From a bacterium (GTDB taxonomy: Bacteria > Auribacterota > JABMQX01), in contig JAUYEE010000142.1 of the NCBI GenBank assembly GCA_030691545.1, positions 1-34,123 of the forward strand: a stretch of 34,123 bases of DNA, written 5' to 3'. Below, one piece after another: positions 8,150-16,500 of this stretch. The notes under the pieces are model-generated. The model saw nothing but the letters and a program-made list of their open reading frames with translations. It had not been told where the DNA came from and ran no database searches. The first letter of the stretch is position 1. Every line of letters begins with the position of its first letter. The position numbers were made by a program, and so were the translations under genes.

Positions 8150-8158
8150 TGCTATAAT
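8150..8158 (+). promoter_or_regulatory. Extended -10 promoter for the DUF362 gene
   Basis: TGCTATAAT is an exact extended -10 element in otherwise GC-rich DNA. No convincing -35 is visible, as is common for extended -10 promoters. Transcription would begin near 8165. That leaves almost no leader before the ATG at 8167 but about 55 nt before the ATG at 8221, which favours the later start. Confidence 0.55.
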
Positions 8159-8220
8159 CACGATGAATGACAGAACGAATCCCAACGGGAAACTCCGGTC
8201 AAGAGGGTTCCTTCGATTCG

Positions 8221-9381
8221 ATGAAATCCGTTACGCAGAATGGGCGGGCGACTGTCGCTGTTGCGAAATGTCCGGATTATTCCGGCGAGGACACTGTTTA
8301 TCTATGCCTGAAGAGGTTACTCGATTGCCTCGGCGGAATGTCGCGATTCGTCAAGCAAGGGGAAAAGGTTCTGGTGAAGCCGAACCTCCTGGCTGGGGAG
8401 GAGCCGCAAAAGGCGGTCACGACGCACCCGACGGTGGTTGCGGCGATGGTGCGGTTGGTGAAAGAAGCAGGAGGAATCCCCGCCATAGGAGACAGTCCGT
8501 GCATCGCCAGACTTGAGACTGTGGCCGTTCCCACAGGCATGGCAGACGTTGCCGCCAGATACAAAGCCGGCCTGGTGGACCTGGCGACCGCGACGGACAT
8601 CAGCTTGACCGATGGCGTCATTCTGAAACGAATCACGGTTGCCAGGGAAGCACTCGAGGCGGACGCAATTATTTCCGTTTCCAAGCTCAAGACGCACAAC
8701 TACACCATCTTCACGGGCGCCGTGAAGAACATGTTTGGGGTCGTGCCGGGTCTGGTCAAGGCGGACTATCACCTTCGGATGCCGCGAATCGAGGATTTTT
8801 CGAAGATGCTCCTTGACGTGTACACCGCGGTCCCGGCTCGCCTTCATGTGATGGACGGGATTTGGGCAATGGAGGGAGACAAGGGGCCCCGCTCCGGCAA
8901 TCCGCGACGGGTTGGAGTTCTCATCGCCGGGAGCGACGGAATCGCTGTGGACGCCGTGGCGACATCCATCGTGGGAATCGAGCCGGACTCGGTTCCTACC
9001 ACAAGAATCGGCCATGCTGGGGGCAGAGGGGTTGGCAGGATCGAAGAGATCCAGGTCGTGGGCGACCCATTAGAAGAAGTCCGTGTGAGCGACTTCCGGG
9101 GCGTGAGGCGACCGGGCGGAATTGCGGAAAAGCTGCCGCCTTTCCTTCTCAACTGGCTTCGCAAGCATGTCGCGAACAAGCCAGCGATCAACCCGAAAGC
9201 CTGCGAGCTGTGCATGACGTGCTACAAAGCCTGTCCGCCAAAAGCGATCTACCACCGGCGGGGCAGCAGAAGATTGCGGATTGATTACGACGAATGCATC
9301 CGGTGCTACTGTTGTCTCGAATCCTGTCCGCACGACGCGGTTGAGATACGGAAAGGACTGTTGGCGAGGTTGCGGCTCTGA
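8221..9381 (+). CDS. DUF362 protein with C-terminal 2x[4Fe-4S] ferredoxin domain
   Basis: This 386-residue protein has a DUF362 domain (about residues 10-290), with VKPNLLAGEEPQKAVTTHPTVV, GDSPCIARL, SKLKTHNYTIFTGAVKNMFG and DAVATSIVGIEPDSV. A bacterial ferredoxin tail follows, with CELCMTCYKACP near residue 330 and CIRCYCCLESCP near 360. DUF362 proteins are widespread in anaerobes and no reaction is firmly established for them. An iron-sulfur redox role is plausible. An upstream in-frame ATG at 8167 is less likely because the extended -10 at 8150-8158 would put it at the transcript end. It is the only plus-strand gene in this half and converges on the malectin gene. Confidence 0.85.
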   Translation: MKSVTQNGRATVAVAKCPDYSGEDTVYLCLKRLLDCLGGMSRFVKQGEKVLVKPNLLAGEEPQKAVTTHPTVVAAMVRLVKEAGGIPAIGDSPCIARLETVAVPTGMADVAARYKAGLVDLATATDISLTDGVILKRITVAREALEADAIISVSKLKTHNYTIFTGAVKNMFGVVPGLVKADYHLRMPRIEDFSKMLLDVYTAVPARLHVMDGIWAMEGDKGPRSGNPRRVGVLIAGSDGIAVDAVATSIVGIEPDSVPTTRIGHAGGRGVGRIEEIQVVGDPLEEVRVSDFRGVRRPGGIAEKLPPFLLNWLRKHVANKPAINPKACELCMTCYKACPPKAIYHRRGSRRLRIDYDECIRCYCCLESCPHDAVEIRKGLLARLRL

Positions 9382-9452
9382 GGCAATCTCAGACTGCGCG
9401 GACTTCGCGGCGCGGTTAACGCTCTGCCTTCTTGAGGCGAAGCCCCTGAGAC

Positions 9453-9472
9453 GACCGGACCGGACCGGACCG
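9453..9472. repeat. Tandem GACCG pentamer, four copies
   Basis: Four exact copies of GACCG stand in a row between two convergent genes, followed by GTC and then AAGCCGG. It is a short GC-rich microsatellite that can fold through its ACCGGT core. No terminator U-tract is seen. Confidence 0.8.
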
Positions 9473-9482
9473 GTCAAGCCGG

Positions 9483-10085
9483 TTAGTTCTTCAGAACCTC
9501 GATGCCGTTGACCTCGGGGTTCTGGACATTGGGAACGAAGGTGATGTCAAGCGTGCCGTCGGAAACCTCGACGACAACGTTTCTGACGATGGCTTTGTTC
9601 TTGCCTTCCGCTTCCTTGTACACATCGAGGTCTTTCAGAACCGTTTTTCCCTCTGTCTCGACGCTGAAAAGTCGCATCCCCTCGTCAGTGATGCCCTCGT
9701 AGGTCTCTGCGAAATGGAGGCGTACCAAATACCGACCGTTCGGCACCTCGAACTGGTATCCCTGCATGGAATAACGTTCTGTCAGGTAAATCACGTCGTC
9801 GTCGGTATTCTCGATCTCGCTCAGCCCGGCGGCTCGTCTGTCAACGGTCATTCCATCGAGCGCTCCCCATTTTCCTCTCTGGGCGAATTCCTGGTCGGCG
9901 AGCCACTCGTTGCCCGCAGAATCTTTGTACGGCTCCGCGGCCGCGCAGTTGACGCGGTACAGGGCGGGCGGCGACTCGGGGATTTTCACAACATGAACCT
10001 CCCGAACACACCCGCTCATGAGAACCAGCGCAAAGCAGAACGCTGACAGAAAATAGATGCAACAACTTCGTATTGGCTCCCTCAT
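9483..10085 (-). CDS. Malectin-domain lipoprotein
   Basis: This 200-residue predicted lipoprotein has a hydrophobic signal peptide with lipobox LMSGC (lipidated C26). A malectin-like domain covers about residues 40-198: YRVNCAAAEPYKDSAGNEWLADQEF, then a Tyr-rich strand, NGRYLVRLHFAETYEGI, and the closing NPEVNGIEVLKN. Malectin folds bind di- or oligosaccharides and often sit on exported carbohydrate-handling proteins. The gene follows the MFS transporter by 80 nt on the same strand, so it is probably the last gene of that operon. A role as a surface sugar-binding protein is inferred. It ends convergently with the DUF362 gene. Confidence 0.85.
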   Translation of the reverse strand: MREPIRSCCIYFLSAFCFALVLMSGCVREVHVVKIPESPPALYRVNCAAAEPYKDSAGNEWLADQEFAQRGKWGALDGMTVDRRAAGLSEIENTDDDVIYLTERYSMQGYQFEVPNGRYLVRLHFAETYEGITDEGMRLFSVETEGKTVLKDLDVYKEAEGKNKAIVRNVVVEVSDGTLDITFVPNVQNPEVNGIEVLKN

Positions 10086-10165
10086 AGACTTGCTCCCTGC
10101 TTAACGTGCTCTCAGGACACATCCAAACGCCCGTTGCGGATACCCATGCGCGGCGGACATTCAGG

Positions 10166-11446
10166 TCATTCAGGCCTGTCGCCGGTCAAAACTGGCGGTT
10201 CCTCTGTCTCTTCAGGCTGTGCCCCCTCAACAGCCTTGGGCATCTCGCGGAAGATTGTGAGGTACGCGACGGCGCAGGCCACCGTCAGCAACACGGGAAC
10301 CAGAAAGACCCAGGTGTAGTTCGTCTGTGCGACACCCTTAACGGTTTTTGTGAACAACTGTGCAATCCATCCGGTGAAGTAGCTGCCGATGAACAGCCCA
10401 ACGCCGAAGGTGGCGAAGAGCCACAGACTCTGCGCGGAAGCCCGGATGTCGGAGGGCGCCACGGAATTGATGTAAATCATTCCTACGACGAAGAAGAAGA
10501 CGTAGGCGAAACCGTGAAGGCCTAATGACGCGAGAACCAGCCACTTCGGGCCCCCGATGGCGAAGATGATGTACCGGATCGGCCAGGCGATGACGCCGAG
10601 CGCGAGAGCCTTCCGATACCCCAGGCGCGCAAGCATAAACGGAAGCGATAACGTTACGAGGGCTTCAACTGCCTGAGCCAGAGTGGTCCATGCCGGTATC
10701 GCGTAAGCGGCCTTAGAGGCTACGATTTCCTTCCCGGCGAGGAATGGCGACACCAGGACGTAATAGAACTGGAGCTGGGTGGCCACAACCAGCCCGATGA
10801 GAATGAAAGCCGCTATTCGCCAGTCTTTCATCAACTTCAATGCCTCAAGGAACGCCCAGGGCTTCTCCTTCTTCTTCGCGGGAGGTGTATGCGGGAGGAG
10901 TACGGAAACGGCGCCGAGCGCCAGAGCGAAAATTCCCGCAAGCAGGAGGCAAACGTGGCCCTTTTTGGCAGGGTCGCCGCCAAGAAGATAGAGCCACAGG
11001 GCCAGGATCAGCAGGGAGACAATCCATCCAATCGCACCCCAAACGCGGATTGATGGAAACTGTTTTTCGGGGTTTTGGAGGTGGTGGAAGGTAATGGAGT
11101 TGGCGACCGCCAAGGTGGGGGCATAGAATAACGAGAAAGCGAGCATGAGTCCCCAGAGGGCGCTGAAAGACTCTGTGAATCCCATGATGAGCATCAGGAC
11201 GCCGCACGCTCCATTGGCAACCACCATGAACCATTGGGAAGGCACCCATCGGTCTGCGATTTGCCCCCCGATGAAGGGTGAGATGATAGTAGCCAGGGGC
11301 ATCAGACTGAATATAGCACCGATGGCGGCCCAGCTGAATCCAAGCCCGCCGCGCAGGTACTGGGAAATCCAAACCACCCACGCTCCCCAGATCGCATACT
11401 GCAGAAACATCATCAGACTAAGTCGCCACCGCAGATTCCATGTCAT
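10166..11446 (-). CDS. MFS transporter, nucleoside:H+ symporter-like family
   Basis: This 426-residue permease has about 12 predicted membrane segments. It opens with the Nuc_H_symport-type N-terminus (RLSLMMFLQYAIWGAWVVW) and has IGGQIADRWVPSQ as the loop 2-3 MFS motif. A long central loop (PHTPPAKKKEKPWAFLEALK) separates the halves. The family is related to E. coli NupG and XapB. In Planctomycetota-like genomes these genes are often multicopy beside Gfo/Idh oxidoreductases, and many probably carry sugars or sugar derivatives. A strong purine-rich ribosome site (GGAGAGGAG) precedes the ATG. It lies between the oxidoreductase and the malectin lipoprotein, which suggests uptake of the oxidoreductase's substrate or product. 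Confidence 0.85.
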   Translation of the reverse strand: MTWNLRWRLSLMMFLQYAIWGAWVVWISQYLRGGLGFSWAAIGAIFSLMPLATIISPFIGGQIADRWVPSQWFMVVANGACGVLMLIMGFTESFSALWGLMLAFSLFYAPTLAVANSITFHHLQNPEKQFPSIRVWGAIGWIVSLLILALWLYLLGGDPAKKGHVCLLLAGIFALALGAVSVLLPHTPPAKKKEKPWAFLEALKLMKDWRIAAFILIGLVVATQLQFYYVLVSPFLAGKEIVASKAAYAIPAWTTLAQAVEALVTLSLPFMLARLGYRKALALGVIAWPIRYIIFAIGGPKWLVLASLGLHGFAYVFFFVVGMIYINSVAPSDIRASAQSLWLFATFGVGLFIGSYFTGWIAQLFTKTVKGVAQTNYTWVFLVPVLLTVACAVAYLTIFREMPKAVEGAQPEETEEPPVLTGDRPE

Positions 11447-11529
11447 GTTCTTCTCCTCTCCTATGCAGGGTCAGAAAAACGCCGTCCAGTACTGCGCTCG
11501 ATTGGACTCATCTGTTACGGACGAGCACG

Positions 11530-11563
11530 CCGGTTGAGGAACAGTGAACCGTTCCTCAGCCGG
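11530..11563 (-). promoter_or_regulatory. Long inverted repeat in the MFS gene leader
   Basis: CCGGTTGAGGAAC, 8 nt, GTTCCTCAGCCGG forms a 13-bp stem with one G-T pair. It lies about 85 nt upstream of the MFS start. No U-tract follows, so it is not a classical terminator. A TTGACA hexamer on the minus strand at 11609-11614 lies further upstream but lacks a clear -10. The repeat may be an RNA hairpin or a dimeric repressor operator. Confidence 0.5.
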
Positions 11564-11701
11564 ACTGCCGAATGGTAGCAAACAGATGCCAACGGGTAAA
11601 GCCCTTTTGTCAAGCTTGTGTTCCATGACTTCCTCACGTGATCGCTCCATGTTCGCGTGCGCAGCCAGGGACTGACAGCAGAGCCAAAAAATGAGATTTA
11701 C

Positions 11702-12898
11702 TCACAGCCGAATCTCGGCTTCGAGCTTTTCGTTTTTCTGGAGCATCTCCTCCCACATGATTGTATCTTCCGAGTAGGCGGCCATGCGGCCGAGGATGCT
11801 GGTCAGGTTGCTTCTCACGGACTCCTCAGCGTTGTTGAGGTACTTGCCAGTCTCGAGACTGTTGACGAAGTTCTTGACGTTGGTGATGGTTCCGTCGGCA
11901 TAGATGTTCGCCGTGTCGCCGCCTTCCCAGGGCGACTGACCGGTGATCCTCACCTGGCCGCCGTAATGGGAATCTACCGTTCCCTTTGTCCCGTAAACGC
12001 GCATGCACATGTCGTGGAATCCCTCGATGAACTGGCTGGAGCTGAAATCAATTCTCACGTCATTCGGATACCAGAAAATGACGATGAAATGGTCCCAGCA
12101 ATCGCCGACATCGGTGCGTCCCTTTCGCCCGCCGGTTCCAACCGCTTTTATTGGCGTTGAATCGAGATACCAGTTGGAGACGTCGAGGACGTGGATGTTC
12201 TGCTCGACGATGATGTCGCCGGAGAGAACTTTGTCGAAGACCCAGTTGCGCAGCCGGGCTTCATCGCGGGACATGCCGGGTTGGTCCTGGCGGCCAAGGC
12301 GGCTGGTCTGATAGAAAATCTGGCCGCAGACGGGGACCCCGATCTGTCCGTCGTGGACGCGTTTTGCGGCCTGGATAAAAAACGGATCGGATCGCGTCTG
12401 AAAATCCACGAAGAAGCTGAGCCTGCCCTTTGCCTTATTGGCGCTGTCGAGGATGCTGTTGCACCCTGGGACGTCAACGGCGACAGGCTTGGCGAGATAA
12501 ACGTGTTTGTTGCGAGCAACGGCAGCGGCGACCTGCTCGGGGTGGAAGTACGGCGGACTGGTTATGACGACCGCATCAATGTCCAGCGCGAGCAGTTCCT
12601 TGTATCCGTCCAGCCCCTTGAAAAGGCGCGACTTCTCGAGCTTGAACATCCGGTTGGCGTACTCGAGGCGGTCCTCAAAAGGATCACTGAGGGCAACAAT
12701 TTTCGCATTGGTGTGCTCAGGGAAGAATCTGCCGACAAACCTTCCGCGCCCGCCGCAGGCGATTAGCCCGATCTGCGGAGCAGAGTTCGCAGGTGCTCCG
12801 AAAACAGACTGCGGTTTCACGACGAGCAACCCCGCCGTAGCTGCGGCGCCCTTGACAAATTGACGGCGAGAGAACGTCTTCGTTTTTTCCGGATTCAT
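11702..12898 (-). CDS. Tat-exported Gfo/Idh/MocA-family NAD(P)-dependent oxidoreductase
   Basis: This 398-residue oxidoreductase has a twin-arginine signal (SRRQFVKG, R11-R12, then a hydrophobic stretch to FGAP), so it is likely exported folded with its cofactor. The Rossmann motif is IGLIACGGRGRFVG. DAVVITSPPYFHPEQV follows. The usual EKP motif appears as YLAKPVAVDVPGC, with alanine replacing glutamate, a variant I recall from Planctomycetota-type paralogs. The C-terminal substrate domain contains EQNIHVLDVSNWYL. The ATG at 12898 is chosen over the frame's first ATG because GGAAGGAGAG precedes it ideally. Sugar or inositol-type oxidation is probable, but the substrate is unknown. MFS and malectin genes follow. 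Confidence 0.9.
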   Translation of the reverse strand: MNPEKTKTFSRRQFVKGAAATAGLLVVKPQSVFGAPANSAPQIGLIACGGRGRFVGRFFPEHTNAKIVALSDPFEDRLEYANRMFKLEKSRLFKGLDGYKELLALDIDAVVITSPPYFHPEQVAAAVARNKHVYLAKPVAVDVPGCNSILDSANKAKGRLSFFVDFQTRSDPFFIQAAKRVHDGQIGVPVCGQIFYQTSRLGRQDQPGMSRDEARLRNWVFDKVLSGDIIVEQNIHVLDVSNWYLDSTPIKAVGTGGRKGRTDVGDCWDHFIVIFWYPNDVRIDFSSSQFIEGFHDMCMRVYGTKGTVDSHYGGQVRITGQSPWEGGDTANIYADGTITNVKNFVNSLETGKYLNNAEESVRSNLTSILGRMAAYSEDTIMWEEMLQKNEKLEAEIRL

Positions 12899-13398
12899 TG
12901 GGACTCTCCTTCCACTCAGTTTCATAGGCTAAGATCATCAGCACATGAGAATGGGGCCTGTCGCCGAATAGTAACAACTCCCTTTCTTGGTGGCAACTTT
13001 CTGTTCGATGAGATGGTGGTTTCGGCCGGGGGCGTCTCCGCAGGGACGATTTCCGGTCCCTCCAGACTGTGAAATGACGGAACCTGGATGACCGAGGCAT
13101 CCCTCCGGGACAATAGTAAAAAACGGAGTAGGCGAAAATGTGGGCCTTTCTGGGCCTTTTGTTACACAGGGTCTTGAACGCAATTGAGCGGTTTTGAAGG
13201 GGATAGGTGCGGATCCGAGGGGTTGGAAAAAGGCCCGATTGGGGGGTGCAAAAAGGTGGTCTTGCGGGGCGCCGGGGAGCGAAAAGGGTAGGGTTTGGCA
13301 GCAAAATGGGTAGAAATGAAACGGAAGGCGGTTCACAGAGAGCGTTTTGTTCATGGCGATTCTGATGGAGGAGATAGTGTGTTTGCTCTTTTGACAGG
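12899..13398 (-). other. Long untranslated leader of the Gfo/Idh operon
   Basis: Between the consensus promoter at 13399-13427 and the ATG at 12898 lies about 490 nt with no convincing gene. The minus strand is pyrimidine-rich at 13190-13320. Near the gene, AGGGAC and GTCCCT (about 13044-13062) form a small stem followed by GCGGAGACGCCC. An open frame of 138 codons from about 13354 has low-complexity composition and no ribosome site. I recognise no riboswitch class. Confidence 0.45.
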
Positions 13399-13412
13399 AT
13401 TATACAGGATTG
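13391..13412. repeat. ACAGGATT micro-repeat
   Basis: GACAGGATTATACAGGATTG contains two ACAGGATT units 11 nt apart. I recall closely similar units as dispersed intergenic repeats in many uncultivated bacterial genomes. This one overlaps the consensus promoter. Confidence 0.5.
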
Positions 13413-13427
13413 TTAATGTTTTGTCAA
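13399..13427 (-). promoter_or_regulatory. Perfect consensus sigma-70 promoter
   Basis: On the minus strand TTGACA (13422-13427), a 17-nt spacer and TATAAT (13399-13404) match the bacterial consensus exactly. It points toward the Gfo/Idh-MFS-malectin genes with a start near 13392. The same bases on the plus strand read GACAGGATTATACAGGATTG, a repeat-like unit, so the match could be a by-product of a repeat. Confidence 0.6.
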
Positions 13428-13477
13428 CTATGGGATTGGGGAGAAACCGTAGGGAGCGCAGAGGATGCGGAGAGGGA

Positions 13478-13551
13478 TTGCGATTTTGGATTTTGGATTG
13501 CGGATTGACTGGGAGAAGGGAACCGCGGATGGACGCAGATGGACGCAGATA
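13478..13551. repeat. GATTTTGGATTGCGGATT and GGACGCAGAT dispersed micro-repeats
   Basis: GCGATTTTGGATTTTGGATTG followed by CGGATT is a degenerate GGATTNNGGATT tract like those at 19171 and 21757. It is followed by GGACGCAGATGGACGCAGAT, two exact tandem decamers. Both lie in the gap just past the 3' end of the hybrid kinase. They look like non-coding dispersed repeats. No transposase is present. Confidence 0.75.
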
Positions 13552-13572
13552 GAAGGTCTGGTGCGGAGACCT

Positions 13573-16500
13573 TTATTCTTGGCGGTCTATCTCCGTGGGT
13601 GGGGTCTCCCTGGGTGTTTCCTGCGTCTCGGGTGGTGGGGTGCGCGCGGTGAGGGCCTTCCGGGCGATGTCAAGGAGCTGTTGGGTGTCAAAGGGCTTGG
13701 GAAGAATTGAGAAGACGTTGAGGCCACTGTAATCTTTCCCGAAGACATCGAGCCGTCCGGTCAAGATGACGGTGAGCGGTCGGCTGGGAGCAGGCAAACT
13801 GTTGACATCCTTAATGAAGTCTTCGCCGTTCATGTCGGGCATCTGAAGGTCAACGAAGGCGAGAGCGTATTGCTCTTGACGAAGAGCTTTGGCGGCTTCT
13901 TGGGGACTTGTGAAGCCGTCGGCTTCGTATCCGGCATGACCCAAGATGTCAACGATGAGATCGGTGATGGGCTCCTCGTCGTCAACCACCATGATGCGGG
14001 GACCTGCCTCTTTCCGCTTCTCCTCGGATTCCTGTCGGGTTGTCTTACGCCGGGAGGCGGCGGGAAGGTAAACGGTGAAGGTTGTGCCTCTGGTGAGCTG
14101 GCTCCTGACTTTGATCTCACCGCCGTGCGCCTCGATGATGCTGTGGGAAACGCTCAAGCCCAGGCCGGTGCCGCGGGCTTTTCCGTCAAATACCTTTCCG
14201 CTCACGAGCGCACCCTTGGTGGTGAAGAAGGGATCGAATATTCGGACAAGGTCCTTCTCAGGTATCCCGCAGCCGGTGTCTTCAACTCGGATGAAAGGTT
14301 TTCCGTTTTCCAATCCAGTTTGAACGGTCAATTTTTTCACTTCTGAATTGAGCATGGCGTGTCTGGCATTGACGACGAGGTTCATCGCGACCGATTCCAG
14401 CATGGGGGCGTTGGCCATGACCAGGGGCACGTTCGTGGAATGGTTGACGGTGACCTCGATCCCCTCGCTGGTGAATTCGCTGGCCGTGACCTTTAGAACG
14501 CGGTCCACGACATCTCTCAGGGAGACCGGTTCTTTCTTTCCTATCTCCTTCCTGGAAAACGAGAGGAGGCTCTTGGTCAGGTCTGCCGCGCGAGTTCCCG
14601 AGGAGCGAACGACGTCCAGATTTCCGCGGGCAGTCTCCGAAAGCTCTTTCTCGGTCTGCAAGGTCAAATCCACGTAGCCGATAATGGCTGCTACGATATT
14701 GTTGTACTCATGGGCAATGCCCCCGGCCAGCGTCCCCAACGCCTCCATCTTCTGGGCATGGGCCAGTTGCTCCTGGAGACGCTCTTTCTCTTTCTCCGCC
14801 AGCTTGCGTGCGGTAATATCGCGGCTTATTCCGATCAGGCCCGTGACCGCGCCGCGCCAATCGCGCAAAGGCACCTTCGTTGTCAGGAACCACCTCTGTC
14901 TGTCATGCCGATCTATGACCAGCTCTTCTCGGTCGAGCAAGGGCTGTCCCGAGAGAATCACCCTTTGGTCGTCGGCGTAGTACCGTTCGGCCAGCTCGGC
15001 CGCGAAGAAAGCGGTGTCTGTCTTGCCGACAACCTCCTCAAGGCTCTTCGCCCCGAGGGTGTTGAGGTGAGCTATGTTGGTCGTAATGAACCGGCTCTCT
15101 GTGTCCTTGACAAAGATGTGGCAGTCGGGGATGTTGTCTATCAGCGTGCGCAAGAGATTCCGTTCTTTGGCCAAACCCTCTTCGATCTGCTTTCGCCGCA
15201 AGGCGATAGCACCCTGGTTTATGAAGGTCTCAACGATATCGGGGTTGACTATCTCATTGCCCTTGCGACACATGATGCAGACATCGCCAAACAATTGACC
15301 TTCCCGGAACAATCCCATTGAGTAAATGCCTCCCAGGCCGAGAAGGGACTCGAGGAAGCGGCAGGCGGGCTTAGGAATCCTCTTGAAGGCGAGTTCATAG
15401 ATGCCGCCGGGGACTTTGTGGAACTTACCCGAGGCCAGCGCCTTTCGGGCCTGCTCATTCATTTTCAAGGTCATGCCGAGCGGGTCTCTCCCGAGGGCTT
15501 TGAGGACCTTTCGAGCGTTCTTGCCAAGTCCCAGCACGGCTCGCATGCAAATCGTATCGCTCTCGGGATCGTACGAGTTGACGAGGACGATAGGGTTGCC
15601 GATGACTTCTTTGATGCGGTGAGCAATGTAGCTGTAGATATCCTCCTGGGGCGCCAGTTGCACGAACCCCATGGCCGTGTTTGAAAGGAACTTGAGCCCC
15701 CGGATGTACTGCTGTTCTTTGGCTTCCGCGTGCTTGCGCTCCGTGATGTCTCGCGTGACACCCAGAATACCGATCGGTTGTCCGTCCTGGTCCCGCAGGA
15801 AGGTCATTTTCGCCTCGGACCACATTGTGGACCCATCCTTGCAGATGTGCTCGAGTTCGAGGGTGCGCGACCAGCCTTCTGGCCTCCTGCTCGTCTGCTC
15901 TGCGGCCAATTCCTCTTTCAGTGTTTTCATGGCGAGCTCGTACGAGCGGGGAGTCATGATCTGGTCCAAGCGAAGGCTCATTGCTTCATCAACTGCATAA
16001 CCTCGGATGCGCGTTACAGAGGGGCTGATATACGTCAGCCGGAGGTTCATATCCGTGGTCCAAAGCAGGTCCGTTGCGTTCTCTGCAAGCAGGCGATAGC
16101 GCCGTTCGCTCTCCCGCACTGCCTCCTCGGCATAGACCCGCTTCAATGAGGGACCGATGGTATCTGCAATTCGTTGAAACGTATCAAGGTCAATTTCGTC
16201 ATATCGCCCATAGGTATAGGACTGCGCAGAGATGATGCCGAAGATGGTTTTTCCGACACGCACGGGTACGGTCATGAGACTCGCCGAGGCCCGGTCCGCG
16301 TCCCCGAACCGGCTCAGACGGGGCTCCGCGTCGCCCGGCATGCGGTTGAGCAGCACAGGATGGCCCTCGAGTGCTCGTCGCATTTGTGGGCTCACGGTAA
16401 GCGCTTCCCACTCCTCCCTTGGAAACGTTCTTCTCCGTCCCTCTACAGTGTCAACGTAGCAGTCGAAATGAAAGGTGTCGTCCTCTGGCCGCCTTGTGGC

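Noticed and set aside
12938..13354. 138-codon frame in the leader of the Gfo/Idh gene
   Set aside because: Composition is low-complexity (Pro/Phe-rich from a pyrimidine tract), it has no ribosome site and no recognisable motif.
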